Numbered from the stretch's first letter, positions 12,112 to 24,367 are shown. The stretch is DNA of 64,000 nucleotides from Athripsodes cinereus (GCA_947579605.1 OX388317.1:23765384-23829383); one strand, 5' to 3'. Made by a program: numbers and translations. The notes: generated by a model not told the origin, from the letters alone.

Positions 12112-14748
12112 TTGATCCAAGTCTACATGCCAACATCTAGCCATAGCGACCAAGAAATTGAGATTCTATACGAAAACATCCAAAAATTGCTGATCCAAGT
12201 CTACATGCCAACATCTAGCCATAGCGACCAAGAAATTGAGATTCTATACGAAAACATCCAAAAATTGCTAGATGACACAAAAGCCGAGGAAAATGTTATT
12301 GTAATGGGAGACTGGAACGCAGTAGTAGGGGAAGAAAGGGAGGGATCAGTCGTAGGAGCATATGGGTTGGGCACTAGAAATGATAGAGGTAACCGGCTCA
12401 TTGAATTCTGCGCCAAAAATAAAATGTTTGTAGCCAACACCTGGTTTCAACACCACTATAGACATCGCTATACATGGAAATCTCCCGGAGACAGATTTCG
12501 ATCACAGATTGACTACATTCTTACGCGTCAACGATACAGGAATCAAATTAAAGATTGCAGGAGCTATGCAGGTCCGGACATTGATAGCGATCATAATATG
12601 GTTGTGGCGGAAACCATACTGAAATTCAAAAGGCTCGAGAAGAGAACCACAAAAAGATGGGACCTAAAGATGCTAAAAATAAAGGAAGTAAAAGAGAAAT
12701 ACGACGAAAAAACTGATATATGCGATTTTGAGAGCAATAATAATGTAGATAAAGTATGGGGGAAAATTAAAGAGAAAATAACCGCAGCGGCAGACGAGGT
12801 TTTAGAGAAAAGAAAGCCGCAAGCTAGGAAAGAATGGATCACAGACGACATTTTAAAAATGATCGAAGAAAGAAGGAAGCTAAAGAATTCTCAAACAGAA
12901 GAAGGAAAAAAGGAATATAAAGCCCTCAGGAACAAAATTAACAGAGAATCCAAGCTGAAAAAGGAATGTTATTTGCAAGAAAAATGCAAAAATATCAACA
13001 GAAATATAAAACAAAGGAAATTCGAAACCGCATACTCTGAAGTAAAGAACTTCTTCAATGAAAAAACACAGCCACGATGTGCTATACAAGATAAAAACGG
13101 CAAACTGCTGTTTGAGGACGAACTGATTGTCAAAAGATGGAAGGAATACCTAGAACAATTGTACAAAGGAAAGAACATACTCCAGGAAAGCAAAGCGCTG
13201 GAAGCAGAATATGACGTAGAAAATAATGGAGATGACATCTTAAGAAGTGAATTTGATATTGCATTAGCAAAGTTGAAAGACGGCAAAGCACCAGGCATCG
13301 ACCTGATTCCATCAGAGCTGCTTAAATGCGCGGGAAAAGGCATGCTTGATACATTGTATAAGCTCGTCTGCAAAATATACAACACAGGAGAGCTACCTGA
13401 GGACTTTGCCAAATGTCTGATACGAGCGCTTCCTAAGAAGGCAGGCACGACAAAGTGCGAACAACACAGAACCTTAAGCATGATATCACACGCTTCTAAG
13501 ATACTCACCAACATTATAATGAAAAGGGCGGAAAATAAAATAAACGAAACACTTTCAGAAGATCAATTTGGATTCCGCAAGGAGACTGGTACAAGAGATG
13601 CAATCCTGAGTCTCAGACTTATTCTAGAAAAGAGAATAACAATTAATAAAAACACATATATAGCATTCATCGACCTTGAAAAAGCATTCGATAAAGTAGA
13701 ATGGGAACAACTTTTTAACACTCTAAACCAGATAGGAATGAGTTATAAAGACAGAAGAGCAATCTGGAGCTTATACAAGAACGAAATGGCTGTGATCAAA
13801 AGCGGAGAGAGCTGCGCAGAAGCAAGGGTCGAACAAGGCGTAAGACAAGGATGCTCAATGTCGCCAGCTCTCTTTAACTGCTATATACAGCGAGCCATTG
13901 ATGACCTGAGAGAAGAAATGAAGAACTGGACAGGAGTCAAAATAAATGGGAAAAAGGTCGACATGATCAGATATGCTGACGACATAGCACTGCTCGCAGA
14001 CTCCGAGATGGAGCTGAACGAAGCCTTAGGAAAAATGGAAAGCATTCTGTTGTCAAAGTACAACATGAAAATAAATAAAGAAAAAACAAAATGTATGGTC
14101 GTCGGAAGAGAGGAAGCGACTGCGAACATTGCCATAAATGGAGTGAGCATCAAACAAGTAAGTGAGTTCGTGTACCTGGGCAGCAGAATAAACCAGGATG
14201 GACGCTCCAAATCGGAAATTGTAAGCAGAATAAACCAGGCAAGGATTGCCTTTAACAAAAAATCAAAGATATTGGAATCCCCAAATATTGACTTAAGCGT
14301 AAGGAAGAATCTTACTAAAGCCTTTGTATGGAGCATTCTGCTTTATGGTTGTGAGACATGGACCATCAGCAAGAGTGAAAGCGGACGGTTGGCGGCCTTT
14401 GAGATGTGGTGCTACAGACGCATGCTCAAGATCCATTGGTCGGAGCACGTCGAAAATGAAGAAGTATTAAACAGGGTAGGCGAAAAAAGGCAACTCCTTA
14501 AGAGAATCAGCCAACAACGAGCTAACTGGATTGGCCACAACATCAGGCATCCAGGACTACTCATCGCCATCGCAGAGGGTAAGACCGAGGGGACAAATGG
14601 CAGAGGCCGTCCAAGAGACGCATATATGGACCAACTGAAGAGAGACATGAACTGTGGCTCATACGTAGGGCTAAAAAGACTGGCTGAGAATAGAGACGAA
14701 TGGAGAAGAAAAACCAAACTCGTTGCAGACCAATCCAGTGGATTGTAA
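12112..14748 (+). CDS. LINE endonuclease-reverse transcriptase ORF (5'-truncated, otherwise open)
   Basis: Polyprotein of a non-LTR retrotransposon that nicks target DNA and primes reverse transcription there. Of the apurinic-type endonuclease the C-terminal part remains: GDWNAVVGEE (residue ~66) and SDHNMVV (~159). Reverse transcriptase follows: GKAPGIDLIPSELLK (~391), FIDLEKAFDKVEW (~519, catalytic D521), the QGVRQGCSMSPALFN block (~575) and the YADD box (621-624). The tail has LLYGCETW (~743), the WIGHNIRHP block and GRGRPRDAYMDQLKRDM. The first codon here is TTG and the reading starts inside the endonuclease, so the true start is lost by 5' truncation. The frame is open for 878 codons, which suggests a recent insertion. 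A 78-bp in-frame tandem duplication lies at its start. The clade is RTE-like or a related group; I cannot fix it further. Non-functional as it stands. Confidence 0.9.
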   Translation: MIQVYMPTSSHSDQEIEILYENIQKLLIQVYMPTSSHSDQEIEILYENIQKLLDDTKAEENVIVMGDWNAVVGEEREGSVVGAYGLGTRNDRGNRLIEFCAKNKMFVANTWFQHHYRHRYTWKSPGDRFRSQIDYILTRQRYRNQIKDCRSYAGPDIDSDHNMVVAETILKFKRLEKRTTKRWDLKMLKIKEVKEKYDEKTDICDFESNNNVDKVWGKIKEKITAAADEVLEKRKPQARKEWITDDILKMIEERRKLKNSQTEEGKKEYKALRNKINRESKLKKECYLQEKCKNINRNIKQRKFETAYSEVKNFFNEKTQPRCAIQDKNGKLLFEDELIVKRWKEYLEQLYKGKNILQESKALEAEYDVENNGDDILRSEFDIALAKLKDGKAPGIDLIPSELLKCAGKGMLDTLYKLVCKIYNTGELPEDFAKCLIRALPKKAGTTKCEQHRTLSMISHASKILTNIIMKRAENKINETLSEDQFGFRKETGTRDAILSLRLILEKRITINKNTYIAFIDLEKAFDKVEWEQLFNTLNQIGMSYKDRRAIWSLYKNEMAVIKSGESCAEARVEQGVRQGCSMSPALFNCYIQRAIDDLREEMKNWTGVKINGKKVDMIRYADDIALLADSEMELNEALGKMESILLSKYNMKINKEKTKCMVVGREEATANIAINGVSIKQVSEFVYLGSRINQDGRSKSEIVSRINQARIAFNKKSKILESPNIDLSVRKNLTKAFVWSILLYGCETWTISKSESGRLAAFEMWCYRRMLKIHWSEHVENEEVLNRVGEKRQLLKRISQQRANWIGHNIRHPGLLIAIAEGKTEGTNGRGRPRDAYMDQLKRDMNCGSYVGLKRLAENRDEWRRKTKLVADQSSGL
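12114..12269 (+). repeat. 78-bp perfect tandem duplication inside the LINE endonuclease
   Basis: Bases 12114-12191 are repeated exactly at 12192-12269, starting gatccaagtctacatgccaa. The unit is 26 codons long, so the ORF stays open, but the block from IQVYMPTSS to ENIQKLL appears twice. The copies appear identical, so the duplication is recent. Confidence 0.95.
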
Positions 14749-15400
14749 CTCATTATATATATATTTATATTGTAACTCGCCTCAAGTTGTGTGTCATTTT
14801 TTTTTTGTATCCACCGTTTGTATTGTACGCCCGGCGTATAACGTTATTTTCCATAATCTATGGCGATTAATTACTATTTAGCATTGTTTTTTTTTTCGAA
14901 TGTTTAGAATATTTAGTATTTGTTTTAGTGGGTTAGGGCACACTGTGCAGATGACATCCCAATCAAATGCTCTCAATTGGAGAACTGTGTATGTTCACAC
15001 GATGGAATATAACACTGCAAAATATTATTCAAATATGCGAGGAAGGCGTTCCTTTGCTTACGAATTCGCTCCAGGTTGGCTTCAAAACAAACAAAACTTC
15101 AAAACTGTTCACTTCTTTCTACCCTATTATAATTTGAACAATCATGTGTACCTACACATGGTTCTCGAATTCATATTATCTGATGTATTACTCTTTCTTC
15201 ATCATCTTCTGATATACAACCCCGTTTGTTTTACATAACACGCATTTACGTTTCAACCTGTTTACGGGGGTGGAGAGATTTTCTAGATTTGCTAAACAGG
15301 TAACGAAAACCATCGAAATATGAATATGCCCAGTGTATCATATCTTATTTACTTTTTAAACAAAGACACACACAGAGAGTTGACAAAACATTCATAAAAT
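14749..15400. other. LINE 3' end followed by unassigned sequence
   Basis: Immediately after the stop codon comes a short ctcattatatatatattt tail, probably the LINE 3' end; no clear poly-A or target duplication is visible. Beyond it I recognise nothing. The open frame at 14900-15238 has no recognisable similarity. Confidence 0.45.
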
Positions 15401-15860
15401 TAAGGAAATTTAATTTCAAATATTTTTATTAAAATAAAATTTACAATTTCATAATATTACATACACACCTTATTACTAAAAAAACACATTTATTACATAT
15501 TTGACCCTCAAAATTGAGCAGTACTCGTGCTTTGAGGGTTTAAACACATTTTATACAATTTAGATAAAACAACAGCGCTCACCAAACAACAACAAAAATA
15601 AACACATACCTATCCACAATACAAACAGCAACCAAATACAGTTTCTTAACAAAACTCAACAACAGAGCAGTTGAACAGCTATTTAAAAATATCTTTCAGA
15701 TTCAATTTAAAACTCTGAATTTTTTTTGTAGAATCATACTTAGATTTTTTGTCCAGCTTATTGTACCACACAACAAAAAGAGACACATTGATCTGTTCAG
15801 GCCAACCCCCCAGTTAAGCGTGTCTAAAGCATTCACCTTAAAACAAAATTATGCATTATA
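15400..15860 (-). mobile_element. Possible LINE 3' end, antisense
   Basis: Minus-strand reading gives NVSLFVVWYNKLDKKSK followed by IQSFKLNLKDIF and a stop near 15680. This looks like the W-N-L...FK..L ending of several LINE ORFs. Downstream lie a stem-forming pair (accctcaaa / tttgagggt, 15504-15540) and an A-rich end with aataaa-like signals. The match is to a generic pattern only. Confidence 0.35.
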
Positions 15861-16739
15861 AGGGTAAAAAACAGGCCAACAGAGCCTGCTCAGTGCAAGT
15901 CTTTTATTATAGCAGTGTTGTATTTGCAAAGTATTTTTATGTAGTGTTTTTTTTTCATGCTGATTATGCTAGTTTATAATAATTTCATTGTATGTACGTA
16001 TTAAATTTATGATATACTTTTGTATTGTATTACGAATTAACGTTGTTCTTTTTATTATAACCGTTATGAGCGAATTATAATAATGTTATGTATTAATCAC
16101 ATTATCATCGGTTCGATCAAACTACTATTCATATTTTATAATATTATTAGAATTAATGTGATTGTTCTGTATTGTGGTTTGATTGGTGTGTATTATTTTA
16201 AATATTTTGATCAGTTAATTTGAATTGAATCCTGTTAGCGGCGCGGCGGCTTAGTTTGTGTATGCGAAGCGCATGGGATTCGTGCAAATTCGTGGAATAA
16301 TATCGCGTTGACAAAATGTGTACGCTCTAGTTGCAGCTACAACCAACACCCATCATAATGATTCCTGCTTTTGCCATATCTGTAAATCAATTTTCTGTAC
16401 CAAAGTAACCAGTTTTGCTGTCGGATTTTTGCTATGGAGTACTGTATCGCTCCATCTCATTTCTTTCAATTCTAGAAAATGTAGGTATCTAGATAGTTTG
16501 GGGACCATTAATCATACTAGTTATCCACTTAAGTCTTAGCTTAATATGCCAGTTTATGTATAATGTATATTTTGATACCTTCATTACTTCAAAAAATGTA
16601 TCTGTTACGTTACCACGCTTGATTTCTATACGATTCAAAAACTTAAGGATGTATTTGATCGAAAATATTTGAAGTAAAGTTTCAAAAGCTTGAAGTACCT
16701 AGTTGTTAAAAAATTATAGATCAAGTGATACGACTAACG
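15861..16739. other. Unassigned AT-rich sequence
   Basis: No gene or repeat recognised. The open frame at 16318-16539 lacks a convincing start context or similarity. Confidence 0.5.
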
Positions 16740-16881
16740 GCCGGTTTCATGAAAAATAAAAGTCTTCAAATTATCGCAGAAAGGAAACTTGTAGTAGTAA
16801 CCATAGTAACTAATAAAATTTTAAGATTTTTTTTCTGCGAAAATTAAAAGATACTTTTATTTTTTTATGGAACTGGTAGTA
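16740..16881. mobile_element. Short hairpin MITE-like element
   Basis: Inverted arms of about 45 bp at 16740-16783 (ggccggtttcatgaaaaata...) and 16831-16881 (...tttttttatggaactggta). They share aaataaaagt and a cgcagaa inner end, with several mismatches and gaps. No ORF and no certain target duplication. Confidence 0.5.
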
Positions 16882-18227
16882 AGCCTCTATTGTATATATA
16901 TAAAATCGCGTGGCCAGACTAAAAAAAAAATATTTTGTTTTCTTTAGATATTTATAAGATAATTTTATGTTGAAAATTCGCTTGTAAAGTGAATCTAATA
17001 ATGATTGCGAGATAATAAACACTGTAGTGGATACAAAGGCTAATTCACGTACATTTCGGCGCTTGGAATTTCAGTTACTTTATAAATTATTTACATTTCT
17101 TACGCCTATGTTGTTAGTTTTATCAATGTTTCACCATCCGATATAATTACTTCTCCCATTGGCCGCCCGGCACGTCTTTTCTGTTATGTGCTGAAGAATT
17201 TACGTTTGAATGAACGCAACGCGATCCTCGGCGCGACGTGGAACGAGTGGAAAAATTGACTTCTATTTTTTTTCAAGTCACACTCGTGTACCAGTATTTT
17301 TTTTGTCGGTCATCGTCGAAAGAATATTCAAAAAGTGACCCTTTTTTGTACCATGTTCTATTTTATTTACTCTGTCCTAGTTTCATCATTCCACAAATGA
17401 CATTAATGTCGGTTGTATAAACTATTATTGCAGTCGTGAGTTGCTCGATTACATTTCTAAATGGAACGTGAAAATTCCCGAGGATTTTCTTGCTATAAAG
17501 ATATGACATTTTTACAGATCAAAAATTGTTTTTCAATGATTATGAGTCGACTCTGGCTGGTTTATGCTTAACACATCTTAACAATTGTCTTACAAAAGTT
17601 TTCACAATCCAGTGTATTTCGTTTGACAAACGATTCACGGTGAAAAGTGTCTTCCATTAGTTTGCTTTTCAAATCGATATGATTTGAAAGTACTACATCT
17701 CATATCGACTGAGAACTTTACAAATTAGTGGCATTTGAAATATTTCTGCTTGAAAATACGAAGGTGTGCGTGTGTCTTTCTACATTATATTTCTTTTTCA
17801 TATTCTTATCGTACTTTTTAAAAGTAATTACATTTGACCTTTATCACCTCCTCGCGTAATCAATGCCACTTTGGCAGTTTTTTTTTGTTTTTTTTTTATT
17901 TGGAAATTTGGAGAAATACGAGATGTTCCACTCTGTTTTTAAAATCTGATTTTATTTTCTGAATATAAATTATTTCTAATTTATTCAGTTATCGTTTGAT
18001 GTTGAAAATCTTTAATGGTGTCTGAGCAGATGGCCAGATGTAGTCTGCGCAAATTATTTTTTTAACGATTTCGCATTAGGGCACCTCTGTAAATCATTTC
18101 TGTATCGTGATATAACCATATATTATTAGCAGACATTCTACACCTTGATCGAGAGACAATTATATAGCAGTTGATGGAAATCAAATAGATTACCTAAATC
18201 TGTAATAATTTAATACGTAATATGATT
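16882..18227. other. Unassigned AT-rich sequence
   Basis: No gene recognised. The region 17150-17240 is locally richer in G and C (ggccgcccggcacg, cctcggcgcgacg) but shows no coding pattern. Confidence 0.5.
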
Positions 18228-18346
18228 CTACTACTACTATACCATTACGGCATATCACACAAGTGGAATAGCCAGCAGACCAGCTACATGTAACAGATAT
18301 GCAAGCCGTCCTCTTCGTGCCAACAAAAAATGAGAAGGATGGGTGG
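18228..18346 (-). repeat. SINE-like repeat with RTE-type 3' end
   Basis: Plus-strand reading: ctactactactat tail, accattacggcatatcacac, the agtggaatagccagcagacc box, then tgcaagccgtcctcttcgtg and a diverged gggtggcctcatcgc block. The tail trinucleotide (tag on the element strand) matches the other full copies. The 5' half is lost. Confidence 0.8.
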
Positions 18347-18400
18347 CCTCATCGCATAATATGATTCCCATCTTCATATCTCACTTAGAACAACTAATAA

Positions 18401-18441
18401 ACCATCACGGCATAATATCTTACAAGTGGAGTAGCCAGCAG
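18401..18441 (-). repeat. SINE-like repeat, 3' terminal fragment
   Basis: Only the terminal box is present (accatcacggcataat, then caagtggagtagccagcagact). It lies just beyond the previous copy in the same orientation, so it may be a second insertion or a local duplication. Confidence 0.7.
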
Positions 18442-20083
18442 ACTATTAATTTATTATTTACTGTTCATTGATTGCAAGTAATTTTACTCATAAATATGAC
18501 AATAATTATTTAATACAAAAGTATAGAGGGCGAGTTTGTCGCAAAGGGATGATTCCTTCCAACTAAGCTAACTAAATTTAAATTATAAAATATGAAAAAT
18601 ATAATAAACACTATTTACTTTCACTGGATTATATATTGAAAATAAAAACTTTTAGGAAATATTATGTTCGTCTTTAGTAATTATTACTTGTAACCAATGA
18701 CAAAATGTTTAGTTCTGATACTTACATCGATACTAGAGGTAGGCGAATAGCTCTTGTGGACCTTTAGCTTACCGACTATGTGCAGTATTTGTTTTTCAGA
18801 TCTCGGCTAACGTTATCAAAGAGCCTTTGTCTATTCCTGCCTAACGGTCCTCTGTTCTCGGGAATGTTATATTAATCCTCGAGTATATTACATTTATGAT
18901 TGATGAGTTTCGATAACTTTGTCGCTTTCAAAACTTTAAGTAGGCACATTATATTTAAATTGCTTAAAGGTGAAGTGAAAGTTTGTAAGGCCAATGCGGT
19001 AAAAATGCAAATTTCACGTACATTGTAAAAGTTGAACTTATGTATTTTATGTATGTTATTTTTTTAAATCCTTATCATGGATGTAGAAAGACTGAACATC
19101 TTATCTTAATGTCTTTTGGTGTGATTTTTATGCACGGTCTCTAGAAAGTTAATAGGTTTGCCATTATAAAATATTTATTACTTTCGGTGAAAGAGAATAA
19201 CTTAACCGTTGACACAATGTTGGAGAATATTGTTTTAAGTGGCTTTTTATTTTTATTTTTTATCATAGAACGTTTCTGCATTGTTCATACGTTCGACTTG
19301 AAATATTTACATAGCCTGATAGTGATTTACCATACTTTGTCATTAACATATTGAGTTTACCCGAAAATTGGGAAACATGTAACTATCATACTGTCGCACT
19401 GTCCTCCGTGTCCAATCGTACGTAAAATGGGAGATTTAGAACGATTTTCCAGCTTCTGTGCAATTAATTAAGCACACTATTGGAGAGATATAGATTTGGA
19501 TTCCATTCGAGTAAATAGTATGACAAATCTGTTTACTTCTACTACTTCGACATGTGACGTGAAAAATTATTCTGTTTAATGACTTTGCGAATCCTTTTAA
19601 TTGTAATTTTTTCTCCCTTATTAAAACCACAAGTTTTAGTGTTTGAAAAGGATAGTCTTTTACGATATCGATCCTAACTAAAAGGATATTCTGTCGGCGT
19701 TATTTTTAATCGATAAATAAAGATTCCCATGCTTATTAAACGCAAAGTTCATTTACATCTCTTATCTTTATTATTATCCGCGTAGTTGAATAATTTTGGT
19801 TGTATTTACGTATTTCATGATAAAACTAAATATAAACTCTCATCGATTCTCAACAACATTATCTTTTTATTGCTCTCCATATACGAGTGTTTACACTCAG
19901 ATTTAGTAGTGTTTTTTGATAGTCATCCCTTTTTAATAACGCAGATAATGATTCTTGTATCTTTATTAGTTGTTTTTATATTTTTTTCATATTAATCGAC
20001 CGCACTTTCCCGTAATAGTCAAGTCTTGACTAATGTAGGAGTCATACAGTTCAATATTGGTTGATCGATCATAGTATTTTGAA
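18442..20083. other. Unassigned AT-rich sequence
   Basis: No gene recognised. Open frames at 19436-19630 (minus) and 19786-19995 (plus) are short, compositionally biased and without similarity I can name. Confidence 0.5.
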
Positions 20084-20097
20084 ATGGAGATCTTGGA

Positions 20098-20200
20098 ATG
20101 GGAAATGAGAACTAAGTCGGCCTCAGAAAAGGTGGTCTTGTGATATTATCCCCATCGCAGGTAGGAACTGGACGAGAGTAGTCCAAGAAATAGACGTGAA
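20098..20200 (+). pseudogene. LINE reverse-transcriptase ORF, C-terminal scrap
   Basis: In one frame the plus strand reads RPQKRWSCDIIPIAGRNWTR and then VVQEID. This is close to the conserved GRPxKRWxDDI..AGRNWTRVAQDR ending of insect endonuclease-reverse transcriptase LINEs. Stops lie just upstream (TGA near 20107) and the match fades after about 20195. A dead remnant. Confidence 0.7.
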
Positions 20201-20931
20201 AAACTTATTTCTAAGAGGACACTTTGAAATGGCCGCGATTGTAGAAATGTTTTATAATCTGTTTAAGTAGACGATGTTTATTAACACGATTTGATTAGTT
20301 TCATTTGAACATTTCAATCTACAAAATTGCTTAATTCTGACATAGAAAGTTTTACTTGTCGTACAATTAACAAATTATGTCCGTACGATTGTACTCGCTT
20401 CAACTTGTCAAACAAGAGCAACTTGAATTAAGGTATTAGTATACTGTATTAGGCTTTTTATAAGGATAAGAAAAAGGTAATATTATCCATTAATTTGCCA
20501 GATAGGGACTTTCCTTTGAAATGGAGTGCAATGGACTCGATTGTGATTCTTAATTCGTTCAATTTACATTGAATCATCTGATCATTGTATAACATTCTCT
20601 GTTGTTGAAATGAATATATCATATCGCCGCAGATCATACAAGTATTGTTATAACTTCATTATGTACATTTTAATTATTTATTGTCGACAGTGAAATTTTG
20701 GTTAATTATATACAACACACATATTATCATTATTTTATTACGGATCTAGCGGCAGTTGTATAATTAATTAAACAATTAATTACATATTATTATAATTTTG
20801 CCAGTCGTAATTCTGATTGTATTTTTTTCAATACTAAATCGGCGTTTGTCATGAATTATTGACTCACTCAGGTTTTCGAATTGTTCGCTTATGTGCAATT
20901 TATTTTTTACTATTTTCATTTTATTCATTCA
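20201..20931. other. Unassigned AT-rich sequence
   Basis: Nothing recognisable beyond the LINE scrap before it and the SINE-like copy after it. Confidence 0.5.
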
Positions 20932-21072
20932 TACCATCATGGCATTTCCCACTTATAGGATAACTAGCGGACTGGCTTCGTGTAAAGAAAAACTTGAAAA
21001 TCGTCCTTTCCGTGCCAATAAAAGTTGAACACATTCTGAATAAGTGGTGTATTGCATCGTTAGAGTTGATGT
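20932..21072 (-). repeat. SINE-like repeat with RTE-type 3' end (diverged)
   Basis: Plus-strand reading: taccatcatggcatttcccac, a diverged ggataactagcggact box, then tcgtcctttccgtgccaata and a decayed gtggtgtattgcatcgttag block. Orientation and block order match the fuller copy at 43611. Confidence 0.7.
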
Positions 21073-22302
21073 CGTTCTCTAAACGTACTGCTCGCAAAAA
21101 ATAGCTTTATTTTTAGTTAGCTATCATCGAACATTATCAGATTGCAGTTTAACTGACAATTTCAATACAATTTTCTTAATTTTGTTTCATAGATTCACGA
21201 GGGACGGTGATTATGGTTAACGATGATGTTATCGCTATATTAAAGCTGAATTATCGTCTTATTAAATGTTGATCAATTTTAGCAAGCGATGAAACACCAA
21301 TCAACTTAGTAAAACGACGAATCACCAATCAGATCAAAAAGTGTTCGAGTATCTTGGTTTTATTAATAAAATGGAAAATGTTTCAACTTTAAGGTATTGC
21401 AAACGTCTCATTTTAGAGAAACGCTCCATTTCAGTTGTAGGTAGGTATAAAGATATTCTTCTGTTTGCATCAACGCGACTGTCAATCCTGTTTTATGGTC
21501 GGTTCTAATTACGTTTAATTAGCAAAGTATTAGAGAAGTCGTCGCTAATATCATACTACATAATATTATTATTTTACCATTACGAACATCTAGCGGCAGC
21601 GACAAGCGTCCGTATGAAGTTATTATTATTATTAGTACCTATATAGATAGTCCATGTCTTTGAACTACTATGTTCTTGGAAAATAAGAAACGAGATCACA
21701 CTGCGAACGTATGTATGATCCTACTTGCGCGATGGTACTTCTCGTTTGTTACAAATGATGCATGCACTCGTGTTATGTATTTACTTTATACTTTTTCTCT
21801 AACACACTCAGTAGGTACCTTTCTGTCTCTAACGACGTGTTAGATAGAGCTTGTTATTACTTCTTACTATTGCCTTTTCAAAGTGCTGTTGTATGTTTAG
21901 TTCAACGTACTTCTTTGCAGATTTCTTTGAAATTTCCATTACTTGTATAATAGAATACCTATTTATTGCAGTGGCGATTTTTCTGTCTTTTTATACAAAA
22001 GTGCAGCGCATTGCTAAAATTAATTATCATAAAGGTATATTTAAAAAAAAAAAAGAATTTGGTCAGTAGCCTCCTTTAACCTCAAACACGAATCAATGTT
22101 GATATTGGATTCAAGTCTTCCCTTTACCGACTTAATCCACGATCATGACTTAATCATATATATAATTGTGAGGGCGTTAAAGGTTATTATATTTGGGTAT
22201 ACTACAAACCAAGATTATTTATTATGTAAAATCTCATAGTGAATAATTTGATCTAACTTTGAGTAGACGATTCTTACCGAACGGCCCTAGAATTGCTTTT
22301 AT
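21073..22302. other. Unassigned AT-rich sequence
   Basis: No gene recognised. The open frames at 21762-21950 and 21851-22069 are hydrophobic, low-complexity readings of T-rich DNA. Confidence 0.5.
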
Positions 22303-22436
22303 GTACTATACCATTGCGGCCTATCCCACAAGCGGGGTAGCCAGTGGAATAGCTGCATGTAATAAATATGCAGATTATCCCCTCGAGTGGGAGACCTATG
22401 CTTTACCTTGAACTCCACTGAGAGAGTACCCTATAA
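22303..22436 (-). repeat. SINE-like repeat with internal deletion
   Basis: Plus-strand reading: tactataccattgcggccta, cccacaagcggggtagccag, gctgcatgtaataaatatgc, then a direct jump to gagtgggagacctatgcttt and ccttgaactccactgag. Those last blocks form the 5' end of the element in the copy at 43611, so the middle is deleted. Confidence 0.8.
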
Positions 22437-22961
22437 AATACACATAGAAATTATATAGGACCAAAGACGAATGAAAAGCTTAAGTTTTGGGTTTATGACT
22501 ACTAAGCAAATCCTTGTCTCGCCACTGTTGTGAATAATACAGTACCTACTTGGAACGGCGTGATTATTGATGTGCGAAATGTCGTCTTGCACTTGTCTCC
22601 CTGTAGTTAGCAGCTATGTATCGGTTGTTTACAATAATATGGTCATTTGCGACGAAACTAGACTCTTAAGCAAATGTTATTATTACTCTTCCACGAGAGG
22701 AGAAAATGCCTTTTTCGTTTTCTATAATCAGATTTACTCGACGCGATTGAGAGTGTTTCACATCAAAGTGATCTTTATAGAATAATAATTGCAGTGTTCA
22801 AAGATTATTGATTAAATAATATTTCATATTCGCTGTGCAGTTTTCCATGAATTCCAGGAAAGGGGAAAGGTAACGATGGTGTGAAAAATAGGTCAAATGA
22901 GATAAATATATTTTTTAACAGATGAATCTGGGTTTGAAATAAACCCAAATACTCTATATCT

Positions 22962-23080
22962 AGACGCCCCTACAAAGCAATATGTTTGCGTCGTGAAGGT
23001 GGAGTAAGTCGGCAGCGGGTGGAACCGAACCCCGGTCTCTCGATTAAAAGTCCAAGACTTTTTAGCATCACCTCGTTTAA
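22962..23080 (-). repeat. tRNA-Lys-like SINE fragment
   Basis: On the minus strand the order is gaggtgatgctaaaaagtc, ttggacttttaatcgagaga, then ccggggttcggttccaccc. This resembles the anticodon arm (loop with TTT) and the T arm/B box (GGTTCGNTTCC) of a lysine tRNA. A gctgccgacttactccacc block and cttcacgacgcaaacatatt follow. A tRNA-unrelated tail and a decayed A-box region argue for a SINE rather than a tRNA gene. Confidence 0.65.
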
Positions 23081-24367
23081 CATCCTTTACTTTGTATACA
23101 TTTTTGCAATCTTTTCATAGACTTTTCTTAAAGAATAATGTGTATATATTTCAAAATAATAATCATTACAGTATTATCATGACAATCTTTCTTTCAAGTT
23201 TCTCAAAATATCTTTTCTATTCTTTTGAGTGTATGACCAACACCATTGCGAATATATCAATGTAACTCCGTCAATTTACAATGCGGTACACCTATCTGAC
23301 AACAGAAGAGGATGGCGCAGTGTTGTCCATGAAAGACTGAGAATGAGATAGAGAGAGATAGACACCTTCCCTATTTGGGTTCCTTGAACTTCCAGTACAG
23401 GTTTATTTGATTTGCCTTACATAAAAAAACTGGATGAATAAAGTACTACCAAAAATGTATCTTGTAGTAGTGTTTATAAAACCACTAAAAACAATTAAAA
23501 CATTTTACGAGAATTAATGAACGCTGGTACATAAATCAATTTAGCATTAGCTATTTAAAGAATAATTTAATGTATATATTAAAATGTAATGTAATGAGTC
23601 ATTATTGACAGAGTGATACTATTATTAATAATGTTAAGCGCGAAACGCCCAACAGAATTCACGGCAAGGAAGCGATTAGGAAATTCAGAGGTCGCACGGA
23701 GCTGTCTGTTAAGGTCCTACAAACCATAGCCATGTAACAAGCGAAATATACAGATGTCATCTAAGTAATCTCTCTCATATTAACCTAAAAGAAATTATAT
23801 AAAAAATACACCTGGACTCTTTGTGGACGTCAATATTTTGTTAATGAATTTGGTATTCTTTCTTATAGATTTAACAGTTAATTTCTCAGCCAGATGGCTG
23901 CATTTTTGGTCACCTCATTTAGGTCCCTTCAACCAGACTCAAAGTCATACAAAGGACACTACAATATGGTTCGTTGTCTGGCATTGTGAGACGCATTCAC
24001 ACTAGAGGACAAAACCCGTCGATATGAAGGGTTATTTTACTTTAACTGGGGATCTTTTTGATATATTTCGATATCGTAACCTTTTAGAAATAAAATATAC
24101 CTACTCCCATAAGTAAAATAATGGTTTGGTTGGAAGGAGTTACAATATAGCGATGCACTTGCCCACGGTTCATTTATGTTTGCATTGTCTTTGCTTGTTT
24201 CTTGGGCTTGGGTTGGTAGATGAAACTTACTTTTTTCATTTTTCTAGGCATAAATCAATAACCGAGATACGTGTGCAACTTTAAACGAGTCACCTTTTGA
24301 TCTAAATGATGTATATGTATGGGAATACCAGCACACTTCTAGTAAAAATATCGAAATTTGACAATGG
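23081..24367. other. Unassigned sequence with a possible LINE scrap
   Basis: Mostly unrecognised. At 23298-23345 the plus strand can be read DNRRGWRSVVHERLRMR, which resembles the R-x-W-R-x-V ending of insect LINE ORFs; this is weak. Around 23640-23720 a GC-richer stretch stays open in more than one frame without similarity I can name. Confidence 0.35.

Noticed and set aside
12112..12114. Start codon of the LINE ORF
   Set aside because: The codon is TTG and lies inside the endonuclease domain. It is simply where the truncated frame begins, not a real initiation site.
13881..14336. Minus-strand open frames across the LINE and BEL/Pao ORFs
   Set aside because: They mirror the codon bias of the real plus-strand genes and carry no domain.
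14900..15238. 112-codon open frame after the LINE
   Set aside because: No similarity I can name and no continuity with the LINE; kept only as unassigned.
22962..23080. Possible functional tRNA-Lys gene
   Set aside because: The acceptor stem and D arm do not form, and the sequence continues into a SINE-type tail that is shared with the copy at 29905.
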